DNA of 64,000 nucleotides from assembly GCF_001483745.1 (NCBI RefSeq), contig NZ_LQBL01000032.1:1-64000 (forward strand), given 5' to 3'. A program made the translations under genes and the position numbers. This document shows, piece after piece, positions 1 to 12,552 of this stretch. The notes beneath the pieces are model-generated. The model was not told the origin of the DNA. It saw only the letters and a program-made list of their open reading frames with translations, and made no database searches. This DNA is from Serinicoccus chungangensis (GTDB lineage Bacteria > Actinomycetota > Actinomycetes > Actinomycetales > Dermatophilaceae). Each line of letters starts with the position of its first letter. Position 1 is the stretch's first letter.

Positions 1-21
1 CCGTCTGGTGGTGGACATGCG

Positions 22-55
22 CAAGGGCCCGCCCCTGGTGTGGGGCGGGCCCTTG
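22..55 (-). terminator. rRNA operon terminator hairpin
   Basis: A perfect 14-bp inverted repeat (22-35 with 42-55) encloses a 6-base loop just after the 3' end of 5S rRNA on the minus strand. The stem is almost all G-C. No clear U-tract follows, so this is a strong-stem terminator of the kind common in high-GC bacteria. Confidence 0.8.
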
Positions 56-65
56 CGTGAATGGT

Positions 66-185
66 GGTCCGGCGGTGTCCTACTCTCCCACACCGTTCCC
101 AGTGCAGTACCATCGGCGCTGTCAGGCTTAGCTTCCGGGTTCGGAATGTGACCGGGCGTTTCCCTGACGCTATGACCGCCGTAAC
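66..185 (-). rRNA. rrf: 5S ribosomal RNA
   Basis: Read on the minus strand, the region starts GTTACGGCGGTCATAGCG and ends with the complementary CCGCCGGACC, giving the terminal helix of 5S rRNA over about 120 nt. The conserved CCGAACCCGGAAG loop lies in the middle. It is the last gene of the operon. Ends are approximate to a few bases. Confidence 0.95.
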
Positions 186-246
186 ATGTTTGACCATGTC
201 ACCAACATCAACCATGTGGGGTTGGGTTGGTTGTGGGTCAGGAACC

Positions 247-264
247 GTGCAGTGGACGCGAGCA
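247..264 (-). other. 3' arm of the 23S rRNA processing stem
   Basis: The 18 bases at 247-264 in the 23S-5S spacer are complementary at 17 of 18 positions to 3456-3473 in the 16S-23S spacer. The two arms bracket 23S rRNA, so in the precursor they should form the long helix normally cut by RNase III. That role is inferred from position and known rRNA maturation. Confidence 0.7.
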
Positions 265-292
265 AAAATAGGGCTGTTGATGCTTGGGGTTG

Positions 293-5448
<5,156 letters not shown>

Positions 5449-5630
5449 ACAAAACCATTACCGAACAGATAACGATCCCAACAAAAACCACAACCAGCAC
5501 CCGGGGGCGGGCACCAGCCATGGCAAACAAAACATGGCATCAAAAAACAAACACGCTGTTGAGTTCTCAAGAATCGGACACACACCATCATCCGTGCGCT
5601 TTCGCGCCGTGATGTCCGGGGCTTTCTTCT
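5449..5630 (-). other. rRNA leader with boxA-like element
   Basis: This transcribed leader lies between the promoter and 16S. On the minus strand it holds TTCTTGAGAACTCAACAG near 5551-5575, matching the actinobacterial rRNA leader motif linked to antitermination and processing. A GCGCGAAAGCGC tetraloop hairpin lies at 5596-5607. No gene is present. Confidence 0.65.
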
Positions 5631-5660
5631 AGGTTACGCACCCGCGCTTCCGGGAGTCAA
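5631..5660 (-). promoter_or_regulatory. rRNA operon promoter (sigma-70 type)
   Basis: On the minus strand TTGACT (5655-5660) and TAACCT (5631-5636) are separated by exactly 18 bases, directly upstream of the rRNA leader. Only one clear promoter is seen. The expected start is near 5623. Confidence 0.75.
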
Positions 5661-5664
5661 ATCC

Positions 5665-5685
5665 CGTCCGAGCCCTGCTCGGACG
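5665..5685 (-). terminator. Possible terminator between tyrS and the rRNA promoter
   Basis: A perfect 9-bp stem (5665-5673 with 5677-5685) with a 3-base loop lies about 120 bases after the tyrS stop codon and just before the rRNA -35 box. It could end tyrS transcription, but it lacks a U-tract. The remainder of 5686-5801 holds nothing I recognise. Confidence 0.4.
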
Positions 5686-5801
5686 CTGTCGATGCGTGGT
5701 GCCGTACCCGGGACCGGCCACCTCTCGGTGTCCGTGCCTCCCTGTCGGTGCGGCGAGATGAAACTTTAGGCGACGCCGGCCGCGGACCACAAATCGGCTG
5801 G

Positions 5802-7064
5802 TCAGGAGGCCTTTCGGACCGCGGCGAGGCTCTTGCGGCCCCGCTTGAGCAGAGCCACCTGGCCGTGGAGGAAGTCCTCCGGGGTCAGGAGACGGTCGAC
5901 GTCGTCCACCCGCGCGTTGTTAAGGCTCACGCCACCGTCGCCGACCAGACGCCGGGCCGCTCCCCTGCTGTCGGCCAGGCCGGTGCGCACCAGTGCGTCG
6001 AGCAGGCTGTCACCCGCCTCCGCCGACCCACCGGGCAGCTCGGCCGTGGCGTCCCGGAGCGTGCCGGCCTCGAGCGTCGCCGGGTCGGCCCGTCCGAAGA
6101 GGACCTGGCTGGCCGCCTCGACCTGCGCGGTGGCCGCCGCACCGTGGACGAGGGTCGTGACGTCGGACGCCAGGGCCCGCTGGGCCTCGCGCAGGTGGGG
6201 CCGCTCGCGGGCCGACTCCTCCAGGGCGCTGATCTGCTCGGCGTCGCGGTCGGTGAAGACGCGCAGCAGCTTGCCGGTCTCCCCGTCCGCCACGTTGATC
6301 CAGTACTGGTAGAAGGCGTAGGGAGAGGTCATGTCGGCCGAGAGCCACACCGCGTTGCCCTCGGACTTGCCGTACTTCATGCCGTTCTCGTCGGTGATGA
6401 GGGGCGTCGTGAGCACCTGGACCGAGGCCCCTTCGACCCGGTGGATGAGGTCGACCCCCGCGGTGAGGTTGCCCCACTGGTCCTGGCCGCCGGTCTGGAG
6501 CGTGCAGCCGTACTCGCGGAACAGGTGCAGGTAGTCCAGCCCCTGGAGCAGCTGGTAGCTGAACTCGGTGTAGGAGATCCCCTCCTGGCTCTGCAGCCGG
6601 GCGGCGATGGCCTCCTTGCGGATCATCTGGTTCACCCGGAAGTGCTGGCCAACGTCCCGCAGGAAGTCCAGCGCGCTGAGCGGCGCCGTCCAGTCGAGGT
6701 TGTTGACCATGACGACCGGGTTGTCCCCCTCGACCTCGAGGAACGGCCGGACCAGCTCCTGGATCCGCGCGACGTTCGCCGCGGCCTCGTCCTTGGTCTT
6801 GAGGACCCGCTCAGCGGTCGCCTTCGGGTCGCCGATCAGGCCGGTCGAGCCCCCCACCAGGCAGATGACGCGGTGACCCGCGCGCTGCAGGTGGCGGAGC
6901 ACGATGAGCTGGACGAGATTGCCGAAGTGCAGCGACGGCGCGGTCGGGTCGAAGCCGCAGTAGACGGTGATCGGTCCGTCGTCGAAGGCCTGGCGCAGGG
7001 CGGCCTCGTCGGTGGTCTGCGCCACCAGGCCCCGCCACCGGAGCTCGTCGAGGATGTGGGTCAC
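5802..7064 (-). CDS. tyrS: Tyrosyl-tRNA synthetase
   Basis: This cytoplasmic class I aminoacyl-tRNA synthetase charges tRNA-Tyr. The 420 residues match the usual TyrRS length. The HIGH-type motif is HFGN (residues 46-49) after YCGFDPTAPSL, and the KMSKS loop appears as KYGKS near residue 230. An S4 RNA-binding domain fills the last 70 residues (SRGAARRLVGDGGVSLNN region). The start is ATG at 7064. It lies downstream of mpg on the same strand, the same pairing known in Mycobacterium, so both probably once shared a transcript. The element in mpg now separates tyrS from argH by an extra 7 kb, so it may rely on a promoter nearer by. Confidence 0.97.
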   Translation of the reverse strand: MTHILDELRWRGLVAQTTDEAALRQAFDDGPITVYCGFDPTAPSLHFGNLVQLIVLRHLQRAGHRVICLVGGSTGLIGDPKATAERVLKTKDEAAANVARIQELVRPFLEVEGDNPVVMVNNLDWTAPLSALDFLRDVGQHFRVNQMIRKEAIAARLQSQEGISYTEFSYQLLQGLDYLHLFREYGCTLQTGGQDQWGNLTAGVDLIHRVEGASVQVLTTPLITDENGMKYGKSEGNAVWLSADMTSPYAFYQYWINVADGETGKLLRVFTDRDAEQISALEESARERPHLREAQRALASDVTTLVHGAAATAQVEAASQVLFGRADPATLEAGTLRDATAELPGGSAEAGDSLLDALVRTGLADSRGAARRLVGDGGVSLNNARVDDVDRLLTPEDFLHGQVALLKRGRKSLAAVRKAS

Positions 7065-7118
7065 CGTGGGGTCCTTCCGGTCGTGGGGTCACGAGGTGCA
7101 CCTCGTGGTGGGTCCAGC

Positions 7119-7565
7119 CTACTGGCGGCCCACCCGGTGCCCCGAGGTGCTGCGCGGCTCGCCGCGGCGCGGCGCCGCCGCCCGGTACGCCGACACCGTC
7201 ACCTCCCCCGCCAGCCAGAACCGCCAGGGGAAGAGCTCGGCCGACCCGCCCTCGCCGCTCACCCCGACCCGCGGTCCCGTGCGGACCGCCCGCTCCTCCG
7301 GGCGGCCCGTGCCCGACGGCGCCGTGAGCGAGACCGGGGAGCCCGGAGCGCACAGGTCCAGCCCGTCGTGCTGCCGGTCGAGCCCCAGGGCCCGCCCCAG
7401 GTTGCCCGGCCCGCGGGCGAGGTCGCGGTCGGCGACCGGGCTGGCCCGCCCCCGCTCACGCCGGCGCCGGGCCAGCGGCACGCCGTCGACCACCTCCCCG
7501 GCCCGGATCAGGACGGCCGACGCCGCGCCCGCCGTGCCGGTGACGATGTTGGCGCAGCAGTGCAG
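7119..7565 (-). pseudogene. mpg: 3' remnant of the host mpg gene (3-methyladenine DNA glycosylase)
   Basis: Reading in frame from the junction at 7565 gives LHCCANIVTGTAGAASAVLI and continues to a TAG at 7119. This is the C-terminal two thirds of an Mpg/AAG-type glycosylase (motifs GPGNLGRALGLD, TGPRVGVS, PWRFW). No start codon or ribosome binding site precedes it. Its missing N-terminal part lies 7 kb away at 14633-14904; the two parts join in frame at the 2-bp core (...LSHG then LHCC...). The fragment is interrupted by the integrative element and is unlikely to make an active enzyme. Confidence 0.9.
7564..7565. other. Left attachment-site core of the integrative element
   Basis: Host mpg sequence ends at plus-strand TGCAG (7561-7565), then element sequence CCCCTTGCG begins. 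The dinucleotide AG (CT on the minus strand) is shared with the right junction at 14633-14634. Two-base cores are usual for large serine integrases. The exact bases are inferred from rebuilding an uninterrupted mpg reading frame. Confidence 0.65.
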
Positions 7566-7598
7566 CCCCTTGCGCTGTCGTTGTCTACATAGCGCAGC

Positions 7599-8438
7599 TC
7601 AGGAGCTAGACCCTCGGCGCACCCTCTCCCACTGCATGAGCCTGCCTAGCGGATTGTCCTCATCGACATAGGTGACCACTCGGGCATCGAGGAAGGTGCC
7701 ACCCCGCGTTCTCATTCGCAGGCTCTCCATGGCGGTGGCGCAGTTCTCCTGCAGCACGCGCATGTCTTCATCTAGGTGGAACAGGTCAATGACCCCGCGG
7801 TCGTACAGCAGGAGTCCCTGCAGGGGCAGGAACAGCCGCAGCCCCGAGCTGTCATCGTCAATGTCGGAGTCCCGGCCCTCGATCTGGCGCAGCACCATGC
7901 TGCCGTCGCTTACGTTCCACGGTCCGACGTGCCGCGCTTCGTCACTGTGGTAAGCGCGATCTAGCCGTTCGTCGACATGCTCCAGACCGTCACGGACACC
8001 ACGGATGTCGTACAGCGGGGAATCGCTCAACTCCGGCGCATCAAGGTCGATCAGCACCCGCAGTCGCGCCGCGCGCTCAGTAGCGAGCCGGGTACGGTCT
8101 GCCTTGGAACCCCACTCCTCCCGATTGCGCACGTGCGGATCGAGGATGCGATTGATGATGGTGGCCGCGAATAGGGCGCCCTGTAGGTGTCGCACAGCGG
8201 CGTCGAACTCGCTCGACTGCAGAGCTGCATCCATGGCGTCTTCGAAGCTGGCGATGAACATGCCCGCCTGAGTCTGCAGCTCATCGAGGAAGGCTAGATC
8301 GCGCAGATCCGCCGTCGCCTCGTCGGAGGCTCCCCTGGTGGCTCGGATGACAGAGCCGCGAGGTAGCCGACTGATGCCGCCCAGTCGCGACACCTCGCCC
8401 TTACCTCCGGCCTCTTGATCATCGGCCAGCGGGCTCAC
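7599..8438 (-). CDS. Hypothetical protein of the integrative element (279 aa)
   Basis: I do not recognise the family. The protein is soluble-looking, acidic, with no signal peptide or membrane segment. Residues about 50-130 look helical (LQTQAGMFIASFEDAMDAAL), and the C-terminal half carries a hydrophobic stretch, LRLFLPLQGLLLYDRG. The GTG start at 8438 overlaps the stop of the upstream lipoprotein gene (GTGA), so the two are translationally coupled. It is the last gene before the left attachment site, only 33 bases away. In the excised circle its transcript would run straight into the element's mpg. Function unknown. Confidence 0.65.
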   Translation of the reverse strand: MSPLADDQEAGGKGEVSRLGGISRLPRGSVIRATRGASDEATADLRDLAFLDELQTQAGMFIASFEDAMDAALQSSEFDAAVRHLQGALFAATIINRILDPHVRNREEWGSKADRTRLATERAARLRVLIDLDAPELSDSPLYDIRGVRDGLEHVDERLDRAYHSDEARHVGPWNVSDGSMVLRQIEGRDSDIDDDSSGLRLFLPLQGLLLYDRGVIDLFHLDEDMRVLQENCATAMESLRMRTRGGTFLDARVVTYVDEDNPLGRLMQWERVRRGSSS

Positions 8439-9106
8439 TCTTGGTACAGCTCCAGGTCTGGGTTCTTCACCACGAACACTGGGTCGCCGTTGTAGTCATC
8501 GAACGCGAGCCAGCCGAACTCGGCATCCAGCCCGTGGAATGCAGTCAGCCACGTCCCGGTCTGCCCCTGCATGAGCCCCGTCTGGCAGTTCTGCCCCTCG
8601 ATGAATCCCGGTTGCTCGACCATGAGCATCTCCCGCCCCTCCACGTCGAATGCGTGAAGGTCCATCGCATAGGGGCCGTGGCACTCCTTCGCCACGGACT
8701 CCGAGAGGTTGTTCGTCCAGGTGATGTCTACGTACCAAAGCCGCTCGCCCTCCTCCGGCTCCAGGACGGCGGGCATGTCGGGCAGCCCGTTGGGCATAGG
8801 GATGCCGTCGCGGTCCTCGATGGCGTTGACCACAAGGTCCGCCGTGGGGCTTTCGGCTGGCTCTCCGATCTGGTGAACCTCGATAGCCTCGGGCTCGGTC
8901 GTCTCCGGCGCTTCACTCGTGGGCTCCTCGGATGTCTCCTCCTCGGTCGACTCGGCCTCACTGGTCGCCGCCTCGCTCGTCGGGGCCTCGGAGATAGTCG
9001 GGGCTTGCGTGGCGGGTGCAGATTCCGGCTCGCCCTCTGACCCCCCACACCCGGCCAGCACTAGTCCACCGACAAGAACAATGCCCACTGATCCCCGCAG
9101 CCTCAT
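8435..9106 (-). CDS. Predicted lipoprotein of the integrative element
   Basis: From ATG at 9106 the protein begins MRLRGSVGIVLVGGLVLAGC, a classic type II signal with lipobox LAGC, so it is expected to be lipid-anchored on the outer face of the membrane. A Glu/Thr/Ser-rich linker (residues about 25-75, many EETSEEPTSEAP-like blocks) leads to a folded domain of about 140 residues with a WYVDITWTNN strand, reminiscent of DUF4352-like immunoglobulin-type lipoprotein domains (tentative). An open frame extends to 9193, but the signal peptide fixes the start. It overlaps the next gene by four bases and its true start lies inside the upstream gene's 3' end. Confidence 0.7.
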   Translation of the reverse strand: MRLRGSVGIVLVGGLVLAGCGGSEGEPESAPATQAPTISEAPTSEAATSEAESTEEETSEEPTSEAPETTEPEAIEVHQIGEPAESPTADLVVNAIEDRDGIPMPNGLPDMPAVLEPEEGERLWYVDITWTNNLSESVAKECHGPYAMDLHAFDVEGREMLMVEQPGFIEGQNCQTGLMQGQTGTWLTAFHGLDAEFGWLAFDDYNGDPVFVVKNPDLELYQE

Positions 9107-9155
9107 TTCGGGAGAGTAACAACCATTAGCCCCGAGGACTTGCTGGGAGCACACA

Positions 9156-9674
9156 TCAAGTACGACGGGCAACGTTCTTCCACCACCGCTCACCCCGTAG
9201 GGCTCGCCGCATGGCCAGCTCCAGCCCCCTTTGAGCTTCCCCGGCCCTCACGGCAGCCGCTGCTCGGGTGTTGAGGTCTGGCGCATGCGCCTCATCCTGA
9301 ATCGCCAACCGCGCCTCGTGACTCGCCTCATCGGCCTCCCTCACTGCGACCGACCATGCCCGCTCGACCCCGCCAGGCCCGAGCAAGCCCAGCCTGACGG
9401 ATAGGGCACCGAAGCGACCCCAGTGCTCCTCGCTGAGCCTGCCCGGCTCCGACGCGCCAGGCCCCTGGTACCCGGGCACTTCCCATGCCCGCTCCAGGGG
9501 CGAGTCTGGATACTCACTCAAGAACTCCAGCGCGTCGATGTAAACCTCCAGCCGCTTGTCCCTGAGCCATGCGGCATGCCCGGTGCGGCCCTGTAGGCGC
9601 TGGCCGAGCCAGACGCCCAATAGTGGGAGTAGAGCGAGCCCGAAGACGCCCAGTGAGGGCAATGCCTCAGTCAT
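9156..9674 (-). CDS. Membrane-anchored hypothetical protein (172 aa)
   Basis: An N-terminal hydrophobic segment (residues about 6-24, SLGVFGLALLPLLGVWLG) precedes a charged, probably helical cytoplasmic part (RLEVYIDALEFL; AREADEASHEARL-like region). No known domain is recognised. The ATG at 9674 overlaps the stop of the upstream gene by 8 bases, and its tail overlaps the lipoprotein gene's upstream region. Its layout (one N-terminal membrane helix, then a helical soluble part) resembles the neighbour 9667-10218, so the two may act as a pair at the membrane. Function unknown. Confidence 0.6.
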   Translation of the reverse strand: MTEALPSLGVFGLALLPLLGVWLGQRLQGRTGHAAWLRDKRLEVYIDALEFLSEYPDSPLERAWEVPGYQGPGASEPGRLSEEHWGRFGALSVRLGLLGPGGVERAWSVAVREADEASHEARLAIQDEAHAPDLNTRAAAAVRAGEAQRGLELAMRRALRGERWWKNVARRT

Positions 9675-10218
9675 CCGCCGCCTCCTTACTCGTCACGCCG
9701 TACCCGCCCTCTATGCCCAACTCCCGTGAAGCCGCCTCGACGTATGTGTCTACGGCGGCGTTCGCCTCCGCCATTGACGGTCCACTGTCCTCCCCGCCTC
9801 TGTCCTTCCTCGTGCGAGATGCCAGGCACCGGAGCCCTGCCTTGTTGGCCGCGCGGGCAAGATTGGCCGTGCTGGCGGGGCCTGTAAGCCGCACAACAGC
9901 GACTGACGCGCTTGCTCGTGAAAGGAGCCTCGTCGCCTCACCAACATCCGAGGTCCAGCCATTGACCAATCCTGAAAGGGCGTCAATACATTCGGCGTGG
10001 GCCTGCTTGCGCTCCTCGCGCTGGCGCAGCCGCTCGGCCCGCTGGGCCTCCTCGCGCCGATGCCGGTCCTCGTGCTCGCGTTGCTTACGCGCCTCGGCCG
10101 CGCCGTGCGCGAGCGCCTTGTCGGTTGACTTCGACTGCCACCGGGCGCCGACCCAGGCACCTGCCACGGTGCCGATGACAGGTAGTGCGTACCGCAGGAA
10201 CTCCCAGAACTCAGCCAC
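9667..10218 (-). CDS. Membrane-anchored coiled-coil hypothetical protein (183 aa)
   Basis: I choose the GTG at 10218 because GAGAGGG lies about eight bases upstream. The protein then begins with a hydrophobic segment (FWEFLRYALPVIGTVAGAWVG) at residues 3-25. A long, highly charged Arg/Glu/Gln coiled coil follows (about 40-75, REHEDRHRREEAQRAERLRQ), then a helical C-terminal part. The open frame extends to 10374, but the added residues look unlike coding sequence. No family recognised. The stop overlaps the start of the next gene by 8 bases, which implies coupled translation. Confidence 0.65.
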   Translation of the reverse strand: MAEFWEFLRYALPVIGTVAGAWVGARWQSKSTDKALAHGAAEARKQREHEDRHRREEAQRAERLRQREERKQAHAECIDALSGLVNGWTSDVGEATRLLSRASASVAVVRLTGPASTANLARAANKAGLRCLASRTRKDRGGEDSGPSMAEANAAVDTYVEAASRELGIEGGYGVTSKEAADD

Positions 10219-10468
10219 TGTGATGCCCTCTCGTGTGCCGTCGTGTCCCAGCCTGCCAGCGCCTACTGACATTCCCGGGTGCAGGCGGTGAGGGTGGGGT
10301 ATGACCCCCTGCAAGGCGATCCCCAATACCGGGGGGTGATAGCTCCTCCCATTCTGCGAGAGAACCAGGGCCAATATGAACTCGCTGCAGCTCCAGTATT
10401 CCGCGCCACGACTGGCTCAGCGCCGTGCGCACCCCTGCACGCTTTGTACCACTTGTTGTGTCAGCCAT
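10211..10468 (-). CDS. Doubtful small ORF upstream of the membrane-protein pair (85 aa)
   Basis: An ATG at 10468 opens a frame (MADTTSGTKRAGVRTALSQS...) whose stop overlaps the next gene's GTG by 8 bases, the same overlap style as its neighbours. The first 55 residues look plausible; the last 30 are low-complexity. No ribosome binding site is evident and no family is recognised. The stretch 10469-10625 shows no other gene. This could be a real short protein or the untranslated leader of the operon. Confidence 0.25.
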   Translation of the reverse strand: MADTTSGTKRAGVRTALSQSWRGILELQRVHIGPGSLAEWEELSPPGIGDRLAGGHTPPSPPAPGNVSRRWQAGTRRHTRGHHSG

Positions 10469-10629
10469 GATGCCGGATGAGCCCCAGGGCACGCGGACGG
10501 GTCTCCGCGCCCCTGCCGGTGCAGACTTTCGCGCCGTCCAGCGTGCCGATGCTGGGGGTAGTTCGCTCAAAATCTGGAGGGCTCCCCCAGGGCCAACGTG
10601 AACTCGTGCTGGCCCAGGACGCAAGAAAG

Positions 10630-10675
10630 GCCCCCACCCTGGGGCCTCTCTCGTGGAAGCTCCCGGGGTGGGGGC
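10630..10675 (-). terminator. Terminator downstream of the HNH-like gene
   Basis: A near-perfect G/C stem (GCCCCCACCC arm at 10630-10639 with its complement at 10666-10675) is followed on the minus strand by CCTTTCTT. It sits just after the stop codon at 10686 and separates that gene from the membrane-protein operon, which must have its own promoter in 10470-10620. Confidence 0.65.
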
Positions 10676-10685
10676 GTGGTGGTGC

Positions 10686-11393
10686 TCAGTGGTGCTCAGC
10701 CTCGTCGCCGGGGTGCGGCACTAGGCCGTGGGCAACGGCGTAGGCGTGGTGGACCAGGCTCAGGGCGTGGCGAGGTGCGGCCGCAGCTCGTGCGGCATCC
10801 CAGGTGCGGTGGCACGGTCGGCACGCCGGGGCGTAGTGCTGGGGGTCTGCTGAGTAGGTGAACCCCACCTCGCGGCCGTGCTCCTCGATGAGCTGGTCTG
10901 GGTCAGCGCTGAGGTAGGCCCACTGGTCCGCTCGTCGGCCGCAGCGGAAGCAAAGGAGCTCACTCGCCCGGCCTCGCGCGGCCACGATGCGCTGGTGGGC
11001 AGCCGAGTAGGTGGGGCGCTCGATGTGGCGGGGGTCGGGGTGGCGCCCCCGGTCGGCGCAGTCGCTCGTCCGTCCGCCCGTCACGTTGGACAGCTTCAGC
11101 TCCTTGACGGTGCCGCAGTCGCACCGGAACCTCGCGCGCCGATGGTCTCCCAGGCGCTCGGTGAGCACCAGGCTCCCGAACCTGTCGCCGGGGTTGTGCT
11201 TCAGCTTGCGAGGTGTGGGGTTGCTCTCTCGGTGCGCCCGGGAGCGCGCCGCCTGTCGTGCCGTCCTGACCTTGCCCTGCCAGCGCTTGCAGGTGTCGCA
11301 TGTCGTGCGAGGAGGTCCGGGGGTGCCAGGTGCTCGGGGCGGGAGCTCGCGGCCGCAGTGCCGACAGGCGGGGGTGCTCGGTGGGGTGGTCAT
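10686..11393 (-). CDS. HNH-like zinc-cluster protein (phage/mobile-element type)
   Basis: ATG at 11393 is chosen because an AAGGAAGG-type site lies upstream. Residues 9-12 (CRHC) and 35-38 (CDTC) form a possible first zinc site. The middle part (FGSLVLTERLG ... FRCDCG ... SDC) matches the pattern of a small domain common in phage HNH proteins. The C-terminal part, CFRC plus CRPCHRTWDAA, looks like a degenerate HNH/zinc module. The product is probably nucleic-acid binding and possibly a nuclease. The family assignment rests on motif patterns only, and a complete H-N-H triad is not obvious. Confidence 0.55.
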   Translation of the reverse strand: MTTPPSTPACRHCGRELPPRAPGTPGPPRTTCDTCKRWQGKVRTARQAARSRAHRESNPTPRKLKHNPGDRFGSLVLTERLGDHRRARFRCDCGTVKELKLSNVTGGRTSDCADRGRHPDPRHIERPTYSAAHQRIVAARGRASELLCFRCGRRADQWAYLSADPDQLIEEHGREVGFTYSADPQHYAPACRPCHRTWDAARAAAAPRHALSLVHHAYAVAHGLVPHPGDEAEHH

Positions 11394-11591
11394 GCGCGGT
11401 TCTTTCCTTCCTTGGGTGGTCCGGGGTAGGGGTGGTCCGGGGCCAGAATGGCCCACTCCCGTAGGCCCCTGACCTGCGGCGACGCTCTCGATAGGCAGGC
11501 CGTTTCAGGGGTCCTGGGGTGATTACCTTCAGAGGCCAGAAAGGGGCCATCTATCGGGAGCATCGTTGCTGGTCAGAGACATATGCCCAGG

Positions 11592-12158
11592 TCAGGCCGC
11601 ACGACGCTCGCGCTCTCGGGTGCGCCGTGCGGCTCGGGTGCACGCCTCGGTGCAGTAGCGAGCCCGGCCGGTAGCTCGGAATCCCTCCCCGCAGTGCGCG
11701 CAGGGCTTGCCCTCCGTGCCGCCCTTCAGCAGCTCGGCCAGCTCGGCACGATTGGCCTTGGCATGGTTGGACCGGGCAGGCACCTGGTTGGGTCGCCAGT
11801 CGTCGGCGCGGCGGCGCAGGGCCAGGTAGGCGCGCAGGGCCTTGCGGTCGGCCTCGGTGGGCACCTCGGCCAGGGCGGAGCCCAGGTCACGGTGCAGCGC
11901 CCAGTCGGTCCAGCCGGTGACCTCGCGCAGCACCCTGCGGCCCTGCTCGGTCCTGACCTTTTCGCAGGGCTTGCAGCCTGCCGTCGGGTGGCTCGTGGTG
12001 GTCCCTGCCAGGGCGAGCGGCAGGTGCTCCAGGCGGGCAGCTCGGGCGGCGCAGGGGTTGCACAGCCCCTCGGTGGCGTAGCGGTCTCTGGGCCGGGTCG
12101 TCGGCGCTCCCTTGGGGTCGCCCGACGTCCGGGAGGAGGGCGCGCCGTAGACGTCCAG
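11592..12158 (-). CDS. Zinc-cluster protein with an unclear start
   Basis: The frame is open from a stop at 12159 to 11592 (188 sense codons) but contains no ATG; the only GTG is at 11933. Upstream of that GTG the frame still encodes paired cysteines (LCNPCAARAA and GCKPCEKV), and the C-terminus has CAHC...YCTEACTRAARR, a phage-type zinc ribbon. The coding signal therefore runs beyond the GTG, and a CTG directly after the stop at 12159 is the only other candidate. Coordinates give the full open frame. It may be translated by coupling to the upstream gene, or may be damaged at its 5' end. Role unknown, perhaps DNA binding. Confidence 0.45.
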   Translation of the reverse strand: MDVYGAPSSRTSGDPKGAPTTRPRDRYATEGLCNPCAARAARLEHLPLALAGTTTSHPTAGCKPCEKVRTEQGRRVLREVTGWTDWALHRDLGSALAEVPTEADRKALRAYLALRRRADDWRPNQVPARSNHAKANRAELAELLKGGTEGKPCAHCGEGFRATGRARYCTEACTRAARRTRERERRAA

Positions 12159-12172
12159 CTAGGAGCTAGGGG

Positions 12173-12491
12173 CTACAGCCGCACCGGGCCGACGGCCGGG
12201 TGCCAGCTCGTGCCCTCGTGCACCAGCGCCACCACCTCGGGCAGCACCCCATCCTCCGTGAGGTAGACGAACGTCCCGTCGTCCTCCTCGGCCACCTGCC
12301 AGCCCAGCCGGTAACAGCTCCCTCACTGCCCGGCCCCAGTCGGCCTCCTGCATCGACATAGGTCCACCCTCGGCCAGCGGATCGTCGATGTCGTCGCAGG
12401 GTGCCGGGCGCAGGAGCCCTCCTACCCCCTGCCCCTCGTGCAGTAGTGCCGTGTGCGTCCCGAACTCCAGCGTCCTCGTGTGCTCGATCAT
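12173..12491 (-). pseudogene. Small element gene with a single-base frameshift
   Basis: ATG at 12491 has a good ribosome site (GAGAGGAC) and opens MIEHTRTLEFGTHTALL. Around 12318-12330 coding sense leaves this frame. Removing one G from a GGG run gives ...ELLPAGWQVAEEDDGTFVYL and a continuous protein of about 105 residues ending at 12173. The interval is 319 bases, that is 3n+1, as expected for a one-base insertion. The cause is either a true mutation or a sequencing error. Family not recognised; the repaired product is small, acidic and soluble. Confidence 0.6.
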
Positions 12492-12552
12492 GCGTCCTGT
12501 CCTCTCTGTCGTGGTCTCTCACTAGGTGCCGCCCGTCGGGCCTCAGTCGGTG

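Noticed and set aside
5748-7592. 614-codon plus-strand open frame
   Set aside because: It is the antisense of tyrS and the mpg remnant; long antisense frames are expected at this G/C content.
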